Origin: Sphingobacterium alkalisoli
GTDB taxonomy: Bacteria > Bacteroidota > Bacteroidia > Sphingobacteriales > Sphingobacteriaceae
NCBI RefSeq assembly: GCF_005049105.1
Contig: NZ_SUKA01000006.1
Coordinates: forward strand, 124,001 to 188,000
Length of the DNA: 64,000 nucleotides
Reading direction: 5' to 3'
Within the stretch, counting starts at the first letter, position 1; every line of letters begins with the position of its first letter. The position numbers and the translations under genes are program-made. The notes under the pieces were generated by a model. It had not been told where the DNA came from. It was given only the letters and a program-made list of their open reading frames with translations, and did no database searches. Below, in pieces: positions 9,296 to 16,331 of this stretch.

Positions 9296-9790
9296 ATGGG
9301 GATAAATAGAAACCATTTTCTTTTTAGGGAAGTTCTTAGTGCACATATAAATCATTTTGACATGGAATTGTTTGACAGGAGTATTGCTTTGGCACGGAGA
9401 AACAAGGTGTCGGTAGCGATTATTAGCACAAATAGAAGACTACGATTTGCCTACAGGATGCTTCTTTCGGAAGAAACTGATAACCGTATTGAGGTTTTAT
9501 CTGAAGGACCATCTTTACAGGAAATGGGCGTATGGGCAAAGCGTGATATTGAACCGGATGTACTCTTAATAGATGATAAGCAGGTTTATAAAAACAGAAA
9601 GAAATACTTTTCTTTTCTACGCCAAATGTATCCGCATAGCGGCATTCTTTTGATGATAGATGAGGAGGCTTCAAATTTGACAGACGACATTAAAAACTTT
9701 GTAAAGGGTGTTGTGAAAAAGTCCTGTTCACCGGAAACGCTTGTTTCCGCTATTTTTGACATAGCGGTGCCCAAGAAAGAGCTGGTTTAA
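9296..9790 (+). CDS. degenerate response-regulator receiver-like protein without output domain
   Basis: A 164-residue protein whose residues from about 38 follow the receiver fold: VSVAIISTNRRLRFAYRMLL, then PDVLLIDD with the Asp equivalent of the phosphoacceptor, and GVVKKSCSPETLVSAI with the conserved Lys. The acidic pair that binds magnesium at the end of strand 1 is replaced by Ser-Thr-Asn, and the Thr/Ser after strand 4 is not evident. No DNA-binding domain follows. It may be a pseudo-receiver acting by protein contact. The start is uncertain: the Met codon at 9362 would drop a poorly conserved leader. An orphan kinase gene lies convergently downstream. Confidence 0.55.
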   Translation: MGINRNHFLFREVLSAHINHFDMELFDRSIALARRNKVSVAIISTNRRLRFAYRMLLSEETDNRIEVLSEGPSLQEMGVWAKRDIEPDVLLIDDKQVYKNRKKYFSFLRQMYPHSGILLMIDEEASNLTDDIKNFVKGVVKKSCSPETLVSAIFDIAVPKKELV

Positions 9791-9809
9791 TTTTGCACCA
9801 TAGCGTAAC

Positions 9810-9839
9810 TAGAATTAAGAAGGCTCCGTCTTAATTCTA
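9810..9839. terminator. 11-bp inverted repeat between convergent genes
   Basis: TAGAATTAAGA and TCTTAATTCTA form a perfect 11-bp stem with an 8-nt loop, about 20 bp past the stop of the receiver-like gene. There is no strong T-run after it, so it is either a weak terminator or an RNA-stabilising hairpin. A second short hairpin (GGCTCTC / GAGAGCC, 9909-9924) touches the stop codon of the convergent kinase gene. Confidence 0.5.
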
Positions 9840-9923
9840 ATCACATCATTATTTGCTCGATCGGCCTCCACTCTTTGGCTTCCTTTAAAGCAACTTCGGT
9901 TTAAGAGCGGCTCTCTTGAGAGC

Positions 9924-10994
9924 CTATTTCTTTGGTAATTCAATGTAAAACGTAGTACCTTTGTTTTCTATACTTTTAAACCAAATTCTACCATTATGCC
10001 ATTCGACGATCGATTTAATAATCGACATGCCAAGGCCGATTGTTTCCTCTCCACGCAGTCCGTTTCTACGAGCGGGTGTAAATTTTTCAAAAAGCACTCC
10101 ATGGTATTTTTCCGGGATGCCGATACCTGTATCCGAAACAGAAATTAACACATCATGCTCTCTTTCTTCGAGGGAAATACTAATACGACCGCCAGCCGCA
10201 GTGAATTTCATTGAGTTGGATAGCAGGTTATTGAGAACTTGTATAAACTTATCCTCGTCAACATCCATGTACATGATATCTTCATCTGTACGATAGCAAA
10301 AATCTATCGATAATTCTTCTTGGATCACTAAATATTGCTTCGTAAATTCCCGGATGCTACCGGCCAGATCCACCCGACGTTTCACAATTGGTACATCCGC
10401 AGATGCTAAGAATTCCTGATTCAAAAAGTCCCGGATCAACTTAGTACAGCTTTTGCTGATTTTCTTAATCATATCTAAATGAACAAGTGCTTTCGTGGTT
10501 TCGTTAGCTATTGTTTCTTTTTTGAGAATTTCCGATAGATTAGAGATTGTGCCAAGAGGCCCTGCCAAATCGTGTGTTACAATGTTGAGGATCGCGTTCT
10601 TTTTTGCGTTGTGTTTTAAGATCGTGTTGATATATTGTTTATAAACTGAAATATCTTCTGCATGACCCACAATTAGCCTCTTATCTTGTTCCGTAATTAG
10701 GTATGCATTAATACGTAAGGCCCCGTTTGTACTGTTTTGTGTAAAACGGCATTCTATACCATCGACCGAGTCGGTAGCGATGTCTTCAAAACGTTCTATG
10801 ATATAGTTCCGATCGTCTGGATGTACCATAGCCATGAATGTTTCCAATTTTGGCATATCTGATGCAAGTGAGAAAAATGTTCTAAAGGCGGGATTAATAT
10901 ACGTAAATTGGGCAGCGGCCGGATCATATGCAAAAAAGAGCATCGAAGAACTTTCTGCGAGTAAAGAAAATAAAGAATGTGTCATGAAAACCAT
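9924..10994 (-). CDS. PAS-domain sensor histidine kinase (orphan, soluble)
   Basis: A 356-residue kinase predicted to autophosphorylate on His and pass the phosphate to an unidentified regulator. An N-terminal PAS fold (about residues 10-125) is followed by a HisKA segment with the H-box HDLAGPLGTISNLSEIL and a HATPase_c domain with N-box NLLSNSMKFT, G1 box VSDTGIGIP, F box FEKF and G2 box GLGMSI. No signal peptide or membrane segment is visible, so the PAS domain probably senses a cytoplasmic signal. No receiver-output gene is adjacent; the only neighbour with a receiver fold is the degenerate protein at 9296. Confidence 0.9.
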   Translation of the reverse strand: MVFMTHSLFSLLAESSSMLFFAYDPAAAQFTYINPAFRTFFSLASDMPKLETFMAMVHPDDRNYIIERFEDIATDSVDGIECRFTQNSTNGALRINAYLITEQDKRLIVGHAEDISVYKQYINTILKHNAKKNAILNIVTHDLAGPLGTISNLSEILKKETIANETTKALVHLDMIKKISKSCTKLIRDFLNQEFLASADVPIVKRRVDLAGSIREFTKQYLVIQEELSIDFCYRTDEDIMYMDVDEDKFIQVLNNLLSNSMKFTAAGGRISISLEEREHDVLISVSDTGIGIPEKYHGVLFEKFTPARRNGLRGEETIGLGMSIIKSIVEWHNGRIWFKSIENKGTTFYIELPKK

Positions 10995-11132
10995 TAGGTG
11001 AAGCGCTTTATGTCCTCATGGGTCGCTTCACAGCGAAAGTTAAACAATATATTTTACATGTTGTATATATAATGGATATAAACTTTAAGTCAGGCTTTTT
11101 GTTTTATCCTTAATAGTAAATTCATATTACAT

Positions 11133-11813
11133 ATGAGCGCGTTTGAAAAAATCTTTTTGATTGGTACCGAATGGGATTTCGTTGGTGAAATTGTATTACG
11201 TAGTATCGTAATGTTCATTCTTATCCTTATAGTTTTGCGATTATCAGGCAGAAGAGGCGTAAGGCAATTAACATTATTTGAGGTAGCAATTATTATTGGC
11301 TTAGGCTCGGCAGCCGGTGATCCGATGTTCCAAGCCGATATCCCTGTCTTGTATGCGGTGATTGTGTTTAGCTGCGTAATTACGATTTATAAGTTAGTTA
11401 CTTTACTAGCTTCCCGTTTTAAAGCCGTGGGCGAACTGCTAGAGGGAAAAGCGATGATAGTCGTCAAGGATGGGCTGTTTGATGTGAAACACGAAAACGA
11501 CAACAGTTATTCTAAAATGGAATTTTTTGCGGAGTTGCGTAATCAATCTGTCGAACATCTAGGACAGGTGCGCCTGGGGGTATTGGAAGTGGATGGAACT
11601 CTTAGTCTCCTGTTTTATGGGGAAGAAGATGTCCGCTATGGTCTTCCACTTTTTCCGACCAATTACAAGCATGTAGACACTGCTGTAAGTCAAGGTCCTT
11701 TTGCCTGTATGTATTGTGGTTTGGTCAAGGATTTTGTCGGGGACAAATTCAAATGCGAGCGTTGCAAGCGAGATAGATGGACTCAAGCAATGAATACAAG
11801 GCGGATTGGATAA
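11133..11813 (+). CDS. DUF421 (YetF/YcaP) family membrane protein with C-terminal zinc-knuckle-like tail
   Basis: A 226-residue inner-membrane protein. Three hydrophobic segments lie in the first about 95 residues (IVMFILILIVL, VAIIIGLGSAA, VLYAVIVFSCVITIYKLV), followed by the conserved SGRRGVRQLTLFE loop and the soluble beta-rich DUF421 domain with MEFFAELRNQSVEHLGQVR. The C-terminus carries CX2C-X12-CX2C (CMYC ... CERC), as in small zinc ribbons or rubredoxin-like knuckles, which most DUF421 proteins lack. The biochemical role of the family is not firmly known; it is often stress-associated. It is monocistronic. Confidence 0.85.
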   Translation: MSAFEKIFLIGTEWDFVGEIVLRSIVMFILILIVLRLSGRRGVRQLTLFEVAIIIGLGSAAGDPMFQADIPVLYAVIVFSCVITIYKLVTLLASRFKAVGELLEGKAMIVVKDGLFDVKHENDNSYSKMEFFAELRNQSVEHLGQVRLGVLEVDGTLSLLFYGEEDVRYGLPLFPTNYKHVDTAVSQGPFACMYCGLVKDFVGDKFKCERCKRDRWTQAMNTRRIG

Positions 11814-11931
11814 TAGATAAATAACTTATATCGGTTATTTCAGAGCTCTCTCCAACTTGATGAAAGCCGGTTGCCGATACTATATCCAGACGGATTCAAT
11901 TTTATTGATATTGAGCTTCGTTGCGACCGAT

Positions 11932-12942
11932 TTATCTGTTGAGAATTTGCTTATATACTTCGATATAATCTCGGCACATCCGTTCTTTTGAAAAATATGC
12001 TTTTACTTTTTGTCTACAGGCAGCACGATTAATGAAATTGATACGCTTAACCTTTTCGATGGCGGCGTCAACATTCTCGACAAGAAAGCCATTGCGACTG
12101 TCATCAATAAGCTCTGGCATACTCCCTTTGTTAAATGCGACAACGGGCGTGCCACAGGCCATAGCTTCCACTACGGATAATCCAAATGGTTCGCTAAAAT
12201 TAATAGGATGTAATAAAACACTAGCGTTAGCTAATAATTCATTGCGTTTTGCTGCCCCTACCGAACCAACGTATTCAACCTTCCCTTTTTTTAGATGGGG
12301 TTCAATATGCTGCTTAAAATAGTGATCATCCTGAATAATTCCCGCCATAATTAAAGGTTTGTCAAGTGCTCGGGCTATTTCAATAGCTTCTTTGGCACCC
12401 TTATCATGATGGATTCGTCCATAAAATAACAAATAATCCTGCGGATGGGCGTTGAAGGTAAACTGATCGAGATCAATACCATGGTAAACTGTTGCAATAT
12501 AATCAAGCTCGGGAGATCGATCGGCGTTACTGATCGAAACGTAATGACTATATTTATCATACTTTTGGTAGACCGGAAGTATACTAGGGGACGAAAAGCC
12601 ATGTATAGTACTTACAACTGGGGTTTTTACCAGTTTGGAGTAGGACAGTGGTAAAAAGTCGAACTGATTGTGAATGAGATCGAAGGTTTCTGCATTTTCA
12701 AAGCATTCGGAAATATGTAGGCATTCCCACACTTTAGCATTCATAGATCTATCTTCCTCATATCCGGTCGTGCTTACGGCGTGTAAATGTCCTGAAGTAA
12801 CCGAATCCGCAGTTGCAAACAAGGTAACTTCAACGCCCATTTTTACTAATTCTTCGGTGAGTAATGAGGTAACTTGTTCCCATGGGCCATAGTGTAGAGG
12901 TGGAGTACGCCAGGCGATAGGAGAGAGCATTGCGATCTTCAT
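11932..12942 (-). CDS. glycosyltransferase family 4 (GT-B fold)
   Basis: A 336-residue retaining glycosyltransferase of the GT4 type, using a nucleotide-sugar donor in the cytoplasm. The N-terminal lobe opens MKIAMLSPIAWRTPPLHYGPWEQ, with the glycine-poor donor-side loop common in Bacteroidota GT4 proteins. The C-terminal lobe carries LLFYGRIHHDKG and EPFGLSVVEAMACGTPVVAF, including the EX7E-type motif. The acceptor is not predictable. It is a single gene with no neighbouring polysaccharide locus; the surroundings are stress genes. Confidence 0.9.
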   Translation of the reverse strand: MKIAMLSPIAWRTPPLHYGPWEQVTSLLTEELVKMGVEVTLFATADSVTSGHLHAVSTTGYEEDRSMNAKVWECLHISECFENAETFDLIHNQFDFLPLSYSKLVKTPVVSTIHGFSSPSILPVYQKYDKYSHYVSISNADRSPELDYIATVYHGIDLDQFTFNAHPQDYLLFYGRIHHDKGAKEAIEIARALDKPLIMAGIIQDDHYFKQHIEPHLKKGKVEYVGSVGAAKRNELLANASVLLHPINFSEPFGLSVVEAMACGTPVVAFNKGSMPELIDDSRNGFLVENVDAAIEKVKRINFINRAACRQKVKAYFSKERMCRDYIEVYKQILNR

Positions 12943-13320
12943 ATTGTTACAACATACGTTATCACCTTTTGTTTTTTAAGTGCGTGTCCTAGTCTCTATT
13001 CCAGCTGTTTTCTTTAATTGTTTTCATATTTCATAATGGTGTCTTGTATATTGGTAAACAGTTTGTGCTGTTAATGTTAGCTGATTTTAGTACTTGTTTT
13101 CATACGCATTGATCATTACTTCTAAAAAGTTGCCCGACATATGATCGCGATAAATCCATCGTACACGAACGTCTTTCGCATAATTGGATTCTACGGTGTT
13201 TATACGTAAGATTAGCAGATTTTTACCTGTTATATGGCAATTCATACAGATAATATAAAATAGCTAAACCATTTACATAGAGAGACGTTATACGGTTAGG
13301 AAACTAAATAATATAAAGTT
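12943..13320. other. intergenic region holding a possible 52-codon gene
   Basis: A 378 bp spacer between the leftward glycosyltransferase and the rightward YciF-like gene. On the minus strand it contains a coding-looking 52-codon frame (13087-13245). The remaining about 75 bp before 13321 must carry the promoter of the ferritin-like gene; no clear TAnnTTTG element was found there. Confidence 0.45.
13087..13245 (-). CDS. small hypothetical protein, 52 residues
   Basis: An ATG at 13245 opens 52 codons ending in TAA at 13087-13089. The peptide has alternating hydrophobic and charged stretches (KNLLILRINTVES, KDVRVRWIYRDHMSGNFLEV, MINAYENKY) that resemble beta strands and a C-terminal helix. Codon use looks more like the neighbours than like AT-rich spacer, and an in-frame TAG lies 21 nt upstream, so the frame is not a cut-off remnant of a longer one in this strand. 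I do not recognise the family. It could be a real small protein, possibly sharing a transcript with the glycosyltransferase, or the remnant of a lost gene. Confidence 0.45.
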   Translation of the reverse strand: MNCHITGKNLLILRINTVESNYAKDVRVRWIYRDHMSGNFLEVMINAYENKY

Positions 13321-13848
13321 ATGGCAACAAATAGTAAACAACAAGGCAATATGCCAAATGCACATCTTCACGAATTATTTACGGAAGAATTGAAAGACAT
13401 ATTGGGTGCCGAAAGACAGCTCTTAAAAGGACTTAAGAAAATGGCAAATGCGGCAGGTAACGCGAAACTTAAGGAAGCTTTTGAAACGCATTACCAGCAA
13501 ACAGAAGGCCAGATCGAACGTTTAAAAACCGTATTTTCTGGCTTAGGAATGGCTGCAAGAGGAAAGAAATGTAAGGCGATGGAAGGCTTACTAGAAGAAG
13601 CAGATGAAATCATAGAAGATTTTCAAGATAGTCCAGAAGTTTTAAATGCCGCATTAATTTCTGCAGCCCAGAAGGTTGAACATTATGAAATTGCGAGTTA
13701 CGGATGTTTAGCAACTTATGCTAAATTGATGGGACATGCGGAAGCTCAAGAATTACTTGGTGCGACATTGGCAGAGGAAAAGGAAACGGATGAATTGCTA
13801 ACGCTGATTGCGATGGAAGAAGCAAATACGGAAGGCGCATCTAAGTAA
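13321..13848 (+). CDS. ferritin-like DUF892 protein (YciE/YciF family)
   Basis: A 175-residue four-helix protein of the DUF892 family, known from general and osmotic stress regulons of enterobacteria. The N-terminal LHELFTEELKDILGAERQLLKGLKKM and the paired Glu/His sites (ETHYQQTEGQIERL; KVEHYEIASYG; LAEEKETDELL) would build a di-metal centre inside the bundle. It is soluble and cytoplasmic. It is monocistronic and ends at a strong hairpin. Its position near the trehalose operon fits a stress role, but regulation is not visible in the sequence. Confidence 0.9.
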   Translation: MATNSKQQGNMPNAHLHELFTEELKDILGAERQLLKGLKKMANAAGNAKLKEAFETHYQQTEGQIERLKTVFSGLGMAARGKKCKAMEGLLEEADEIIEDFQDSPEVLNAALISAAQKVEHYEIASYGCLATYAKLMGHAEAQELLGATLAEEKETDELLTLIAMEEANTEGASK

Positions 13849-13872
13849 ATAATAGCTATTGGATAATCCCAT

Positions 13873-13911
13873 AAAAAGCCGGCTCATTAATTTGAACTGG
13901 CTTTTTGTTTT
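13873..13911. terminator. bidirectional intrinsic terminator
   Basis: Arms 13873-13886 (AAAAAGCCGGCTCA) and 13893-13906 (TGAACTGGCTTTTT) pair over 14 positions with one mismatch and one G-U, around a 6-nt loop. A-run and T-run flank the stem on either side, so it can end both the rightward DUF892 gene and the leftward gene at 13926. Confidence 0.85.
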
Positions 13912-13925
13912 TACATATTGTCAGT

Positions 13926-14543
13926 TTATTTCTCGGCATTACTCGTTTTTATAATACCAGCGGTTAGCGCTTTCCATTGAGGAAAGGAAGCGCCAAATTT
14001 TGCTCCCAACCCAACGAGGAAGTTTCGTAGATTGTCGGTAAACTTGGTGTTCTGGGTGTTGACTATTTCGTTACGACCAGCGTAATGTGCTGAAACGTGA
14101 CTAAGTTTTTTTTCGACTACGAGAGTAGAGGTTGCGAGATTTTTGAAAAAGTGTGCCGTATCCGGATTTTCATTAGTGGGATCCGGACATGGACGAAGCG
14201 TCAATATAGTCCGACGGGAAATTTCCGTTTCTTCTTCTTTTATGCTTTCAACGCAAACCCAGTCATATCCATTACTACTGGGAAGTCCTGGCCCTGGAAT
14301 GTCGATACGTACATAATCTTTAACCTGGACGGCCCTATTCAGCTTCTGGTTACGGCTGTTTACTAAGCAAAACGAAGCAGAAGGGGTATTGGCAACTTCA
14401 TGCCAGTTATTGATGTCCAATAGGCGGCTTTTGGCGAATGTGTAAAAGTTTGCAGCTTCTAGGGTGTCTGAAAATTCGACGATATCAAAGCAGTCCAGCT
14501 TCTTACCTGCAAATTGTTCTGGAATATCGTTTTTAGTTTCCAT
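13926..14543 (-). CDS. hypothetical protein, 205 residues
   Basis: I do not recognise the family. The protein is soluble, with no signal peptide or membrane segment. Visible features: LDCFDIVEFSDTLEAANFYTFAKSRLLDINNWHEVA, then a strand-rich middle (VKDYVRIDIPGPGLPSSNGYDWVCVESIKEE) containing a glycine/proline loop, and TLRPCPDPTNENPDTAHFFKNLATSTLVVEK before a C-terminal segment ending LGAKFGASFPQWKALTAGIIK. The last part, GxFPQWKxLTxGxI, could be an amphipathic membrane-contacting end, but that is a guess. It is monocistronic and convergent with the DUF892 gene. Confidence 0.7.
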   Translation of the reverse strand: METKNDIPEQFAGKKLDCFDIVEFSDTLEAANFYTFAKSRLLDINNWHEVANTPSASFCLVNSRNQKLNRAVQVKDYVRIDIPGPGLPSSNGYDWVCVESIKEEETEISRRTILTLRPCPDPTNENPDTAHFFKNLATSTLVVEKKLSHVSAHYAGRNEIVNTQNTKFTDNLRNFLVGLGAKFGASFPQWKALTAGIIKTSNAEK

Positions 14544-14811
14544 CTTTTATATATTTTTGTTAATGAAGCTTCTCCTTGTTCTTCTATTCAAAAACAAACA
14601 GTTTATCATTTTGTTAAGTGACAAACTACTACAAAATGCAAAATAAAGTACTTAAAAATAATTGCCATTTGTGCCATAATGATAATTGGTGGGGATAAAT
14701 ACTGGTATTCTTTTCGTTAAATACTTAAAAACACCATTCTTGTAAACGATATCTTTTCGATAAAGTTACTGTTATAGATCTTTTTACATTACAACCATAA
14801 AATAATATACT

Positions 14812-15033
14812 ATGAAAAAGTCGATTAAATTATTTTTAAGTGTTATTGCAATTTCTAGTGCAGTAGCATGTGGAAATCGAGCGGACAGCGATGGAAATGA
14901 TATTCCGGACACACGTTATGATGATAACTCGCAAATGGACACATTAAATAGGGATCCGATGGCGGATACCACTGGGCTCATTGATTCAGGAACAACTCCA
15001 ATGGGCACTCCTACGCCTCCAATCGTGCCATAA
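14812..15033 (+). CDS. small lipoprotein, 73 residues
   Basis: A type II signal peptide of 19 residues (MKKSIKLFLSVIAISSAVA) ends at lipobox Cys20 in SAVACGN. The mature 54 residues are acidic, then rich in Thr, Gly and Pro (TTPMGTPTPPIVP), with no predicted fold. It is therefore probably anchored to the inner or outer membrane, function unknown. A strong inverted repeat follows 29 bp after the stop. It is a single gene facing the leftward skp/bamA operon. Confidence 0.75.
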   Translation: MKKSIKLFLSVIAISSAVACGNRADSDGNDIPDTRYDDNSQMDTLNRDPMADTTGLIDSGTTPMGTPTPPIVP

Positions 15034-15061
15034 CTTTAAGAAAATAAAACCCTTTTAAAGC

Positions 15062-15094
15062 AGCAAAGGAGACTAAAATTTAGTCTCCTTTGCT
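15062..15094. terminator. 16-bp perfect inverted repeat, bidirectional terminator
   Basis: AGCAAAGGAGACTAAA (15062-15077) and TTTAGTCTCCTTTGCT (15079-15094) are exact reverse complements around a single base; the effective loop is the central AAAATTT. It lies between the convergent lipoprotein gene and the skp/bamA operon, so it probably ends both transcripts. Confidence 0.85.
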
Positions 15095-15118
15095 AGCTAT
15101 TCGAAAAAACAAGCTGTT

Positions 15119-15652
15119 TTATTTTACACCCAATTTTGCCTTTACATCAGCAGAAATATCTTCGCCACCTTGAAAATAAATTACACTTCCTGCTGCAAGA
15201 TCCAATACATATGCATAGCCCTTCTCCTGTGCAACCGCATTGATCGCGGTCATTACTTTTTGTTGAATCGGAGCGAAAAGCTCTTGCTCTTTTTTACCTA
15301 ATTCTTCTTGCGATACTTTCTGAATTTCTTGGATACGACCTTCTATTTGTCGCATTTCTTCACCTAAAGTTTGTAATTCTGTATCTACGGTTGTTTTGTT
15401 GGCTTCGCTTCTGTTTCTTAGTTTGTCGTTGTATGCAGTTTGTTTTTCCGTATATACAGTTACCATCCCTTGAAATTCTTTTTCCTTAGTTTCAGTCAAA
15501 GCTTTTAGCTGATCCGCTGCTGTTTTAAAATCGGCTGTAGATTGGAGGATTTCTCCTGAATTTATATGTCCAATTTTTTGTTGTGCATTTACAACCTGAG
15601 TTGAAATGAATAATCCCGCTACTAATGCTACTCCTTTTAATAAATTTTTCAT
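15119..15652 (-). CDS. OmpH/Skp family periplasmic chaperone, copy 1
   Basis: A 177-residue periplasmic protein that would hold unfolded outer-membrane proteins for the Bam machine. The signal peptide runs from Met at 15652 (MKNLLKGVALVAGLFISTQVVNA) to the cleavage site before QQKIGHINSGEIL. The Met at 15661 would only add three residues before it. The long charged helices from about residue 45 to 125 are the Skp tentacles, and AINAVAQEKGYAYVLD is the typical C-terminal body segment. It is last in the operon bamA-skp-skp and ends at the strong inverted repeat. Confidence 0.9.
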   Translation of the reverse strand: MKNLLKGVALVAGLFISTQVVNAQQKIGHINSGEILQSTADFKTAADQLKALTETKEKEFQGMVTVYTEKQTAYNDKLRNRSEANKTTVDTELQTLGEEMRQIEGRIQEIQKVSQEELGKKEQELFAPIQQKVMTAINAVAQEKGYAYVLDLAAGSVIYFQGGEDISADVKAKLGVK

Positions 15653-15749
15653 TCTTTCCATTTTAGTCTATTCGACACGAATCGTCTTTTCTTTTTATGT
15701 TACTCTATTTTGTTAATTATATATATTCTGCAATTATACTAATTATAAC

Positions 15750-16283
15750 TTATTCTGCAAGTTGGGCGTCAGGTTTAAAACCTAATTTTGTAATAATATC
15801 ATTGCTTTTGTCTAGTTTTGGGTTTGCGAAAAGGAACGTAACCTCCGATCCTTTATCTAAAATGATATCCAAACCTTGTGCATTAGCAATATCTTGAATA
15901 GCCTTGGCGACGCGATCTTGTATCGGTTTTACTAAGCGGACCCGTTGCTCATATAACTCGCCTTCATATCCAAATTTTTCTCTCTGAAAATCCTTTACGG
16001 CTTTTTCTTTGTTCACAATCTCATCCTCACGGCGTTTGCGCATATCGTCATTTAGTAACACCTGATCATTCTGGTAGGCTTTATATAATCGTTCTATCTC
16101 GCCGTATTGTTTATCGACTTCTTCTTGCCATTGTACAGAAAGATCATCTAGATGCTTCTGAGCAGATGCATACTCGGGGATATGTTTCAAAATATATTCT
16201 GAATCTACATAGGCTAAGCGCTGCGCGAAAGAGGCAGTAGCGCCAAGGGTTAAAAAGGCTAATACAACTAATATCTTTTTCAT
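15750..16283 (-). CDS. OmpH/Skp family periplasmic chaperone, copy 2
   Basis: This is a diverged paralogue of the next gene downstream, also 177 residues from the preferred start at 16283, where the signal peptide MKKILVVLAFLTLGATASFA begins. The upstream Met at 16310 would add a basic nine-residue extension. The mature protein starts QRLAYVDSEYILKHIPEY, has a coiled helical region (QWQEEVDKQYGEIERLYKAY ... REDEIVNKEKAVKDFQREKFG) and ends AKAIQDIANAQGLDIILDKG. It is 48 bp downstream of bamA. Two Skp copies in tandem after bamA is common in Bacteroidota. Confidence 0.9.
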   Translation of the reverse strand: MKKILVVLAFLTLGATASFAQRLAYVDSEYILKHIPEYASAQKHLDDLSVQWQEEVDKQYGEIERLYKAYQNDQVLLNDDMRKRREDEIVNKEKAVKDFQREKFGYEGELYEQRVRLVKPIQDRVAKAIQDIANAQGLDIILDKGSEVTFLFANPKLDKSNDIITKLGFKPDAQLAE

Positions 16284-16331
16284 TTTCGTTCTTTCTTTTT
16301 TGTAAGACAATTATAGGAATAAAAAGTTTAA

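Noticed and set aside
12943..13086. Possible small RNA or second small gene upstream of the glycosyltransferase
   Set aside because: No promoter with terminator and no stable structure could be found.
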